7,417 bases of DNA from Gammaproteobacteria bacterium (GTDB taxonomy: Bacteria; Pseudomonadota; Gammaproteobacteria; Thiohalospirales; Thiohalospiraceae): positions 1 through 7,417 of the forward strand of contig JABURU010000037.1 of the NCBI GenBank assembly GCA_014762485.1, written 5' to 3'. How positions within the stretch are numbered: the first letter of the stretch is position 1; each line of letters starts with the position of its first letter. Below the pieces are notes generated by a model that did no database searches, was not told where the DNA came from, and was given only the letters and a program-made list of their open reading frames with translations. Below are positions 1-5,688 of this stretch, one piece after another. Both the position numbers and the translations under genes were made by a program.

Positions 1-1122
1 TTCGTCGTCGCTTTAGGTTTCGTCAAGGGCTCACTCAATTTTGTTGCTTGCCGTCTCTCAGAGCGGGTGGGTCGCAAGACAGTTCTGGTGTGGGGCTGGA
101 TTGTCGCACTGCCTATACCAGCCATGATTCTCTATGCTCCATCCTGGAACTGGATAGTGGCTGCAACAGTGTTGCTGGGAATAAATCAGGGACTGGCCTG
201 GTCCATGACACAGACTGCAAAGCTCGATATCACACACGTAAACCAACGTGGTCTTACCATTGGCTTCAATGAGTTCGCTGGCTATTTCGGCGTCGCTGTG
301 GCCGGGGTGGTCACAGGGTATATGTCGGAGATGCTCGGTGTACGCGAGGGGCTGATGTGGTTTGGTATGGTCGTTGTCATCCTGGCTCTTTTTAATGCTC
401 TTACCTTTGTGGTCGATACTCTGCCATGGGCTAAGGCCGAGGCGGCCAACCATGCAGCAGGTAAGTCAAACGGGCCACTTCCACGTTATCCGAAGAATAT
501 TTCCAACCAGCCGGATACATGGGAAGTATTCACTCTCATGTCGTGGCGTGACAAGCGTATGTTTGCCTTCTCTCAGGCTGGCTTGGTGGAGAAGTTTGTC
601 GATGCACTCGTTTGGGTATTCTATCCGATCTACTTCTTCAGTCAGGGCTTGAGCCTGGCCAACATCGGTTGGGTAGTTGGTATCTATGGCTTTGTATGGG
701 GTATATCGCAATTCTTTACCGGTCCACTCTCAGACAAGATCGGACGGCAAAAGCCCATCGTCTGGGGGATGTGGCTCTGTGGTGCCGGTGTTGGCATGAC
801 GCTGCTGAATGATGGTCTGGCTTGGTGGGGATTTAGTGCTGCTGTTACCGGCTTTGGTATGGCTTTGCTCTACCCGAATATCAGCGCTGCGGTAAGTGAT
901 ATTGCTCATCCAAACTGGCGCGGATCTGCCATTGGAATCTACCGTTTCTGGCGTGATACAGGCTATGGCATTGGTGCATTGGCTTTGGGTCTAGTTGGTT
1001 ATTACTATCAATCAATTGAGATGGGATTTTGGTTTACCAGTATAGCGATGTTACTTTCCGGCCTGGTGGTATTCATATGGGGGGAGGAGACACATCCCCG
1101 CCTAAACCCCGATAAGGTGTAA
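1..1122 (+). CDS. MFS transporter, C-terminal part (5' end outside window)
   Basis: Integral inner-membrane secondary transporter of the major facilitator superfamily; the substrate cannot be read from sequence. The frame is open from base 1 and codes for 373 residues up to the TAA at 1120-1122. A GTG at 67 falls inside the first conserved loop, so it is not the start; the true start lies to the left of the window. Two copies of the MFS motif A, which follows TM2 and TM8, are visible: SERVGRK at visible residues 20-26 and GPLSDKIGRQK at about 241-251. Their spacing shows the normal two-bundle, 12-helix fold, with a hydrophilic central loop around residues 140-180. Compared with the usual 400-430 residues, about 40 N-terminal residues are missing. 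A rhodanese-like reading frame starts only 4 bases after the stop, so the two were probably co-transcribed. Family assignment is firm; the link to sulfur compounds is inferred only from neighbours. Confidence 0.9.
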   Translation, partial: FVVALGFVKGSLNFVACRLSERVGRKTVLVWGWIVALPIPAMILYAPSWNWIVAATVLLGINQGLAWSMTQTAKLDITHVNQRGLTIGFNEFAGYFGVAVAGVVTGYMSEMLGVREGLMWFGMVVVILALFNALTFVVDTLPWAKAEAANHAAGKSNGPLPRYPKNISNQPDTWEVFTLMSWRDKRMFAFSQAGLVEKFVDALVWVFYPIYFFSQGLSLANIGWVVGIYGFVWGISQFFTGPLSDKIGRQKPIVWGMWLCGAGVGMTLLNDGLAWWGFSAAVTGFGMALLYPNISAAVSDIAHPNWRGSAIGIYRFWRDTGYGIGALALGLVGYYYQSIEMGFWFTSIAMLLSGLVVFIWGEETHPRLNPDKV

Positions 1123-1126
1123 AGCA

Positions 1127-1469
1127 ATGGGGCGTTTTGAGGACTACCTGCAAAAATTGGAAAAGCTTTTGCCCCACATTGAAGTTGATGAACTAGAGAA
1201 TGGATGAGTGAGAAGAAGGATTTTCTCCTCGTGGACGTTCGACAGCCTGAGGAGTATGAACAAGGTCATATCCCAGGCAGCATCAATCTACCCCGTCCCA
1301 AGATCGAGTCGAATATTGAGGCATCCATGACCTCGCCGGATCAGATAGTGATCGTCAATTGTGGAGGACGAGGTCGTTCTCAACTGGTGTGCGCCAGTTT
1401 GATAGAGATGGGACTCAAGTGCGTGGTGTTGTAGGGGGCTTTCAGGCCTGGCAAGAGCATAATGCATAG
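1127..1469 (+). pseudogene. Single-domain rhodanese, disrupted by two single-base frameshifts
   Basis: Rhodaneses carry sulfane sulfur as a persulfide on one catalytic Cys. Homology-like sequence runs through three frames. Piece A (ATG 1127, frame 2) ends IEVDELEN and stops at TGA 1205-1207. Piece B (frame 1, from about TGG 1201) reads WMSEKKDFLLVDVRQPEEYE, then GHIPGSINLPR and the active loop CGGRGRS (Cys codon 1360-1362), and stops at TAG 1432-1434. Piece C (frame 3, from about 1419) reads VRGVVGGFQAWQEHNA and stops at TAG 1467-1469. Restoring one base near 1199-1201 and one near 1417-1419 gives a continuous protein of about 114 residues with the canonical order VDEL, DVR, EYxxGHIPG, Cys loop and GGFxAW. 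As written, an ATG at 1204, overlapping the first stop as ATGA, could yield a 76-residue fragment that keeps the active loop but lacks the C-terminal strand and helix. AAGG at 1114-1117 could serve the first ATG. Both lesions are -1, so assembly error in short base runs is a real alternative to true decay. Confidence 0.75.
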
Positions 1470-1495
1470 GCAGTAAAGTTTTGATAGCTCTCAAG

Positions 1496-2146
1496 CTACT
1501 TCGTGCTGGCAACATTTTCCAGATATACGGCTAGAAAACCTCCTGTAGGAGTGTGTATAGGCATGATGCTTTCTAGCAAGCGCGCCACAGAATTCCCAGA
1601 TGGTAAATGTATCGCGTAACCATGTCGTATCTTGGGCGGCGGCATCAGATTATCCGCCCATTTTTGTATATCCTGATATCGATCCCAGCGGGCACCAGCA
1701 TAGCCAGCTGTATCGGCTTTAAGTAGATACAACAGGCTAGGGTGGTGTAACAATCCCAGTAGTACACCCTTTCGGCATACCCGCCACATCTCCTTCAGTG
1801 CCTGTTCCGGTTTTGGTACAAAGCAGAGGCTGGTGATGGCACTACAATAATCATAACTTTTGCTGGGAAATGGAAGCTGCTCGGCACGCGCCTGCACATA
1901 GTAGGAGGCAGAATAACGTTGGCGGGCGTAATTCAGCATCACCGCTGACGGATCGAGTGCCGTGACTTCCAGGCCGTGATGGGAAAACATGCGGCTGAAA
2001 TGGCCGGTACCGGCACCAATATCCAGAAGACTGCCATCCATGACAGTAGCGAGAGTCAGCAGCAGCCGACTCTCGCAGCGGGCGATCCAACTTCCCCTGG
2101 GCGTGTCGTACCATTGGTCATAAGAAGCTGGATCGAGCTGCTGCAT
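1496..2146 (-). CDS. Class I SAM-dependent methyltransferase (Methyltransf_11/UbiE-like)
   Basis: Predicted cytosolic S-adenosylmethionine-dependent methyltransferase of 216 residues; the acceptor is unknown. The Rossmann-fold signature is clear: glycine-rich motif I LLDIGAGTGHF at residues 40-50; the acidic residue ending strand 2 in LDPS (Asp65), expected to hold the SAM ribose; AEQLPF at 88-93; and the strand-4 region SYDYCSAITSLCFV at 97-110. This layout matches small-molecule methyltransferases of the UbiE/type 11 group. The conserved cysteine pattern of arsenite methyltransferases is not evident, so arsenic methylation is not supported despite the ArsR-type regulator two genes upstream. 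The ATG at 2146-2144 lies 11 bp after the hydrolase stop without a good Shine-Dalgarno sequence, which suggests translation coupled to the upstream gene. It is the last gene of the minus-strand operon and ends 26 bp from the convergent rhodanese remnant. Confidence 0.88.
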   Translation of the reverse strand: MQQLDPASYDQWYDTPRGSWIARCESRLLLTLATVMDGSLLDIGAGTGHFSRMFSHHGLEVTALDPSAVMLNYARQRYSASYYVQARAEQLPFPSKSYDYCSAITSLCFVPKPEQALKEMWRVCRKGVLLGLLHHPSLLYLLKADTAGYAGARWDRYQDIQKWADNLMPPPKIRHGYAIHLPSGNSVARLLESIMPIHTPTGGFLAVYLENVASTK

Positions 2147-2157
2147 AGAAGCGGAAT

Positions 2158-3051
2158 TTACTCCTGGCCTTCGATAAATTCCACAGCCATGTCCGCTAGG
2201 TCTTCAGCATAGAGATCACGGAAGAAGTGGTCAGCCCCTTCCAGTACCTCAAGATGAACGTTTGCCCTTTTCACAGAGCTTGCCATCTTTTTGTCCAAAC
2301 CCTTGACCACGGTGTCAGCACTGCCGGCAAATACCAGTACCGGCTTGTTGAGCTTGTTCAATAGGTGAGGTGTATCCATGCGCAGATCAGGAGTGTAATA
2401 GTTCACAAAGGCATCTGCGGTGGCTGAGGTATCTTTACAGTAGATGAAGTCCACAGGCTTGAGAAACTCCTGGCCTTTACCTTGTTGAACCATCCGTTTT
2501 GCCTTTGTCAGCAGTGTATCCAGGTCCTTGCCGTAGCGCTTTTTATAATCTTTGCTGGCATATTCCTGGCTCCATGTTTGCGGCGCTACCAGCAGGACGG
2601 ATTGTATCGCCTCATTATCACGTTCACTGGCGAACCAGGCGGTTTGGTTACCGCCACGTGAATGGCCAAGCAGTACAACCGATTTTACTCCTTGCTGTTT
2701 CAACCAGGACAGCCACAGGCCGATCTCATCTAGGGCATCGGTGTGTTTATGGGTATGAGGGGCGCTACAGTCATACATGCCTTTACGTGCACTCAGACCC
2801 AGGCTGAGATTAATGGCCAGGGAGCTATAGCCCCTATCCTTAAAGACCGTTTGCAGTGTATTGATGATCTCCATGCGGTTATGGGCCAGGGTACCGTGGG
2901 TCATCAATATGACGGGCTTTTGTTTCCAGTCTGTGTCTGCCTTTACCAGTTCGGCATGTACTGTGAGCCCTTGATGTGGCAGACGTACCTCATTCGCGAA
3001 GCTTTGCCCGGCCATAATCAATAGGGCAAAGACGGTGAATAATATTCTCAT
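2158..3051 (-). CDS. Secreted alpha/beta hydrolase
   Basis: Predicted exported serine hydrolase (esterase/lipase/peptidase superfamily) of 297 residues; the substrate is unknown. The N-terminus has a short positive start, a hydrophobic core and a small-residue site (FAN, residues 18-20), a typical Sec signal peptide cleaved near residue 19. The alpha/beta-hydrolase landmarks are in order: oxyanion-region HGT at 52-54, nucleophile elbow GHSRGG with Ser131, the acid in GSADTVV (Asp246), and the catalytic His in GADHFF (His275). The only two cysteines, Cys95 and Cys205, could form a disulfide in the periplasm. The ATG is preceded by AGGA at 3063-3060 with 8-base spacing; this site overlaps the stop of the upstream ArsR-rhodanese gene, so the two are co-transcribed and probably coupled. 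The fold is firm, export is likely, and the role in a sulfur-linked regulon is unclear. Confidence 0.9.
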   Translation of the reverse strand: MRILFTVFALLIMAGQSFANEVRLPHQGLTVHAELVKADTDWKQKPVILMTHGTLAHNRMEIINTLQTVFKDRGYSSLAINLSLGLSARKGMYDCSAPHTHKHTDALDEIGLWLSWLKQQGVKSVVLLGHSRGGNQTAWFASERDNEAIQSVLLVAPQTWSQEYASKDYKKRYGKDLDTLLTKAKRMVQQGKGQEFLKPVDFIYCKDTSATADAFVNYYTPDLRMDTPHLLNKLNKPVLVFAGSADTVVKGLDKKMASSVKRANVHLEVLEGADHFFRDLYAEDLADMAVEFIEGQE

Positions 3052-3061
3052 ACAATTATTC

Positions 3062-3742
3062 CTATGGTGAGTTGGTTTCTTTGCTGTGTTCTATGGGTAG
3101 GCCTTCCAGTTTCCACTCCGGGAAACCATCCTCCAGCCGCCTGGCTGTAAATCCATGTTTACGTAGAGTGGAAACGGCATCAAAGGCGAGAATACAGTGA
3201 GGTCCTCGACAATAGGCAACGATCTCCTGGGCCTGATTCAGTTCGCCCAGGTGTGTTTCCAATTCTTTTAACGGTATATTCACGGCTCCAGGCAGGTGTC
3301 CCGCTTCATACTCCTCACTGGGACGTACATCCAGCACTGTGACCATGCCGGTTTTCGCTCTTTCGACTAGCTCATTACGTGCCACAGGCTCTAGTTCATC
3401 CCTTGTGTTGAGGTAGGTATGCACCAGCCGTTCGACCTCGGCGATATGACGTTCGGCCACACCACGAAGTACATCCAGCATCTCTATCACGTCATCACCA
3501 CTGAGACGGTAGAAGACCCGTAGGCCTTCTTTGCGACAAGCGATGAGTCCTGCCTGGCGTAGCTGTTGCAGGTGCTGAGAGGTATTGGCGACAGTGAGGC
3601 CGGCAACCTTGGCCAACTCATCGACGCTACGTTCACCCTGGGCTAAAAATTCCAGTATTTCCAGCCGGTTGGCATTACTTAATGCCTTACCGACGCGGGC
3701 AAACTGGACAAAAAGACTGTGTTTAAAGTTTTCGCTTGACAT
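3062..3742 (-). CDS. ArsR-family HTH regulator fused to a rhodanese domain
   Basis: Likely cytosolic transcriptional repressor of 226 residues. Residues about 8-95 form an ArsR/SmtB winged helix: KALSNANRLEILEFL, then recognition-helix sequence TVANTSQHLQQLRQAGL, then the wing RKEGLRVFYRL. Residues about 120-220 form a rhodanese domain: VLDVRPSEEYEAGHLPGAVN, the active loop CRGPHC (Cys178, second Cys183) and LEDGFPEWKLEGLP. The classic metal-binding ELCVCDL helix is absent; the equivalent position reads RSVDELA. Sensing through a persulfide or thiol on the rhodanese Cys is therefore more plausible than metal sensing; this is inference. I chose the ATG at 3742-3740. A TTG at 3772 would add 10 residues, but it lies inside the dyad at 3769-3792, and the family normally starts near MSSENFKHSLF. 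It is the first gene of the minus-strand operon and is divergent from the 3849 operon. Confidence 0.92.
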   Translation of the reverse strand: MSSENFKHSLFVQFARVGKALSNANRLEILEFLAQGERSVDELAKVAGLTVANTSQHLQQLRQAGLIACRKEGLRVFYRLSGDDVIEMLDVLRGVAERHIAEVERLVHTYLNTRDELEPVARNELVERAKTGMVTVLDVRPSEEYEAGHLPGAVNIPLKELETHLGELNQAQEIVAYCRGPHCILAFDAVSTLRKHGFTARRLEDGFPEWKLEGLPIEHSKETNSP

Positions 3743-3768
3743 GGGCCTGACTTCATCTATTCTATTAA

Positions 3769-3792
3769 TCAACTAATCACTTGAATAGTTGA
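3769..3792. promoter_or_regulatory. Dyad, candidate operator of the ArsR-rhodanese regulator
   Basis: Perfect 7-bp inverted arms, TCAACTA (3769-3775) and TAGTTGA (3786-3792), are separated by 10 bp. The centre-to-centre arm distance of 17 bp is compatible with a dimeric winged-helix protein, and the site sits in the AT-rich divergent intergenic region. On the minus strand a TAGAAT hexamer (3764-3759) could be the -10 box for the regulator, which would put the dyad over the -35 region. On the plus strand TTGAAT (3781-3786) lies inside the dyad and could be a -35 box, although the nearest -10-like TATAGC (3808-3813) is spaced too far (21 bp). Binding is inferred from position and symmetry only. 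Confidence 0.45.
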
Positions 3793-3802
3793 GCTTCGGT
3801 TT

Positions 3803-3821
3803 CCCAGTATAGCAGTCTGGG
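3803..3821 (+). other. Small inverted repeat in the leader of the right-hand operon
   Basis: CCCAG (3803-3807) and CTGGG (3817-3821) are separated by 9 bases, upstream of the Shine-Dalgarno of the di-iron enzyme gene. It could be a weak RNA hairpin or a second protein-binding site. The stem is short, there is no T-run after it, and it may be chance. Confidence 0.2.
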
Positions 3822-3837
3822 CTGTAAACACCAGAAT

Positions 3838-3844
3838 AGGAGGG
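3838..3844 (+). promoter_or_regulatory. Strong Shine-Dalgarno for the 3849 gene
   Basis: AGGAGGG lies 4 bases before the ATG at 3849. It is the best ribosome-binding match in the window, fixes this start, and marks the first gene of the right-hand operon as well translated. Confidence 0.75.
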
Positions 3845-3848
3845 TTTT

Positions 3849-4709
3849 ATGGGATTTAGCGAATGGTTGATGGCCAATGAACCCATTGTGCGCATGAGTT
3901 TTTTCTTCGGTATGTTGGTAATTATCGCTCTGTGGGAGGTTGTCGCGCCCAGGCGGGCCCTGACCGTCTCCAAGGCGGTGCGTTGGCTAAATAACCTCGG
4001 CCTGGTCTTTTTCAATAGTTTCCTATTACGAGTAGCTTTTCCCGCTGCGGCTGTCGGTGTGGCTGCTTTTGCCAGCGAACAGGGCTGGGGCATCCTGAAT
4101 TATTATCAGGTACCTGTCTGGCTGGCAGTGGTGGCCTCGGTGGTTATTATGGATTTCATCATCTATCTGCAGCATGTTTTGGTCCATGCCGTGCCGGCCC
4201 TGTGGCGTCTGCACCGACTGCATCATGCGGATCTGGATTACGACGTTACCACCGGAGCCCGTTTCCATCCCATTGAAATCTTCCTATCCATGTTCATTAA
4301 GTTCTCCACTATTGTGGTTTTGGGGCCGCCAGTAGTTGCCGTGGTGATCTTCGAGGTGTTGCTCAATGCTACCGCCATGTTTAACCACGGTAACATTCGC
4401 CTGCCACTGGGACTGGATAAGGTACTGCGCTGGCTAGTGGTGACACCGGACATGCACCGTGTGCATCACTCTTCCGAGGATGATGAAGCGAATAGCAACT
4501 TCGGCTTTAACTTGCCCTGGTGGGACCGTCTGTTCGGCACGTATCGTGATCAGCCACGCGGCGGTCATGAGGGCATGACCATTGGTATTCGGAAATATCG
4601 AGAAGCCAAGGATGTTAGCTGGCTACCCGGTATGCTGATCCTGCCCTTCAAGGGAAAGATCAGTGACTATGCCATTAATCGTAGACAGTGGAGTGACAGC
4701 GATGAATAA
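3849..4709 (+). CDS. Membrane di-iron oxygenase, sterol desaturase/fatty acid hydroxylase family
   Basis: Predicted integral membrane non-haem di-iron enzyme of 286 residues; family members hydroxylate or desaturate lipids using O2. The histidine clusters are complete: HVLVH (His109, His113), HRLHH (His122, 125, 126), RFHP (His140), FNHGN (His180) and HRVHH (His203, 206, 207). Hydrophobic segments lie at about 14-33, 48-75, 88-107 and 143-172, with the histidine boxes facing the cytosol in this family. The following FGFNLPWWDRLFGTY is typical of bacterial members. The ATG is supported by AGGAGGG at 3838-3844. It is the first gene of the right-hand operon, and its stop overlaps the VTT-rhodanese start by 8 bases. 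The substrate is unknown; nothing in the sequence decides between sterol, hopanoid, fatty-acid or other hydrophobic targets. Its place ahead of sulfur-handling genes is unexpected. Confidence 0.9.
   Translation: MGFSEWLMANEPIVRMSFFFGMLVIIALWEVVAPRRALTVSKAVRWLNNLGLVFFNSFLLRVAFPAAAVGVAAFASEQGWGILNYYQVPVWLAVVASVVIMDFIIYLQHVLVHAVPALWRLHRLHHADLDYDVTTGARFHPIEIFLSMFIKFSTIVVLGPPVVAVVIFEVLLNATAMFNHGNIRLPLGLDKVLRWLVVTPDMHRVHHSSEDDEANSNFGFNLPWWDRLFGTYRDQPRGGHEGMTIGIRKYREAKDVSWLPGMLILPFKGKISDYAINRRQWSDSDE
4690..4693 (+). promoter_or_regulatory. Shine-Dalgarno deciding the VTT-rhodanese start
   Basis: GGAG lies 8 bases upstream of the ATG at 4702, inside the end of the preceding gene. It favours 4702 over an in-frame GTG at 4663, which would add 13 non-hydrophobic residues before the first membrane helix. 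Confidence 0.6.
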
Positions 4710-5664
4710 GGCATTGATCCGCATCATTCTGCTGTTGGTGGTTGCGATCGGTATCGCCGCCATGGTGCTTTACCGCGATAGCCTCAGTGCTGAAGCCCTG
4801 GAGCAGTGGGTAGCTGAGTACGGCTCCGCTGGAGGCATTGTCTTTATGCTCCTCTATGCTGTGGGCACGGTGTTCTTCTTTCCGGGCTCGGTGCTCACCT
4901 TGGCTGGTGGTGCCATGTTCGGTCCGGTGATGGGTACAGTATATAACCTGACCGGTGCAACCCTGGGTGCAGGTCTGGCTTTCCTCGTAGCACGCTACAT
5001 CGCCTCGGATTGGGTGGAGACCAAGAGTACGGGTCATCTTGGTCAGCTGAAGAAAGGCGTAGAGCAGGAGGGTTGGCGTTTTGTTGCCTTTGTGCGCCTG
5101 GTGCCCCTATTCCCTTTTAATGCCCTGAACTATGCCCTCGGCCTGACCCGCATCAAGCTGTCGCATTACCTCATCGCCTCTTATATCTGCATGCTGCCAG
5201 GGGCCATTGCCTACACCTATCTGGGCTATGCCGGTCGCGAGGCCATGTCCGGTGGCGAAGGGCTAATGCAAAAGATCCTCTTGGCACTCGCCTTGTTGGC
5301 GGTGGTCTCCTTCCTGCCTCGCATCATCGGCCGTCTGCGCGAGGGGCCGAAGTTCACTACGGATGAGTTGAAGCAGAGACTGGAACAGGCAGATAAACCT
5401 CTGGTGTTGGATGTACGTGTTGTCGATGAATATGTGGGCGAGCAGGGCCATATCGCAGGCTCGATGAATATCCCTCTGGAAGAGCTGGGTAAGCGCGTAC
5501 ATGAGCTGAACGATTTTGTAGAGAGCCCTGTAGCCCTGGTCTGCCGTACCGATAGGCGCTCGGCCAAGGCGGCGATGATCCTTGCAAAGGAGGGTTTCGC
5601 CGACGTGCATATCGTGGTGAATGGAATGACCGGTTGGAATGAGAAAGGTTACCCAGTGGAATAA
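4702..5664 (+). CDS. VTT (SNARE-associated/TVP38-like) membrane protein fused to a C-terminal rhodanese
   Basis: Two-domain protein of 320 residues. Residues 1-210 are membrane: an N-terminal helix (5-23), then the VTT/DedA-like core with FFPGSVLTLAGGAMFG at 59-74, the helix to ARY (97-99), the RLVPLFPFNALNYALGLT segment (132-149) and further helices at about 153-178 and 188-209. Residues about 217-320 are a rhodanese: FTTDELKQRL, LVLDVRVVDEY, GHIAGSMNIP (249-258), the active loop CRTDRRS (Cys281) and VVNGMTGWNEKGYP. The catalytic Cys is present, so it could carry a persulfide at the cytosolic membrane face. The TVP38/DedA superfamily is associated with membrane lipid or solute movement, but this protein's substrate is not known. 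The start at 4702 has GGAG 8 bases upstream and overlaps the previous stop by 8 bases; the TauE/SafE gene follows after 24 bp. Confidence 0.92.
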   Translation: MNKALIRIILLLVVAIGIAAMVLYRDSLSAEALEQWVAEYGSAGGIVFMLLYAVGTVFFFPGSVLTLAGGAMFGPVMGTVYNLTGATLGAGLAFLVARYIASDWVETKSTGHLGQLKKGVEQEGWRFVAFVRLVPLFPFNALNYALGLTRIKLSHYLIASYICMLPGAIAYTYLGYAGREAMSGGEGLMQKILLALALLAVVSFLPRIIGRLREGPKFTTDELKQRLEQADKPLVLDVRVVDEYVGEQGHIAGSMNIPLEELGKRVHELNDFVESPVALVCRTDRRSAKAAMILAKEGFADVHIVVNGMTGWNEKGYPVE

Positions 5665-5674
5665 TTCACGTGGT

Positions 5675-5682
5675 AGGGAGGA
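5675..5682 (+). promoter_or_regulatory. Shine-Dalgarno for the TauE/SafE gene
   Basis: AGGGAGGA lies 6 bases before the ATG at 5689. It supports 5689 over the second in-frame ATG at 5695. Confidence 0.7.
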
Positions 5683-5688
5683 CTAGCT

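Noticed and set aside
1199..1422. Programmed -1 ribosomal frameshifting in the rhodanese
   Set aside because: No X XXY YYZ slippery heptamer is seen at either junction and two events would be needed; mutation or sequencing error is simpler.
1485..1498. TAGCT/AGCTA hairpin between the convergent genes as a bidirectional terminator
   Set aside because: The stem is only 5 bp and AT-rich, it overlaps the methyltransferase stop codon, and neither side has a proper T-run.
1496..2146. Arsenite methyltransferase because of the ArsR-type regulator
   Set aside because: The expected conserved cysteines are not evident, and the regulator lacks the arsenic/metal-binding CVC motif.
2499..3024. Plus-strand open frames opposite the hydrolase
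   Set aside because: The minus-strand hydrolase has signal peptide, triad and ribosome-binding site; the opposite frames show no family features.
3743..3772. TTG start extending the ArsR-rhodanese by 10 residues
   Set aside because: The extension overlaps the dyad and proposed promoter and precedes a family-typical N-terminus beginning at the ATG 3742.
4663..4701. GTG start extending the VTT-rhodanese by 13 residues
   Set aside because: It lacks a good Shine-Dalgarno; the ATG at 4702 has GGAG 8 bases upstream and begins just before the first membrane helix.
5226..5610. Overlapping minus-strand open frames of 76-115 codons
   Set aside because: Antisense shadows of the VTT-rhodanese gene; the translations show no domain, and the plus-strand rhodanese is continuous here.
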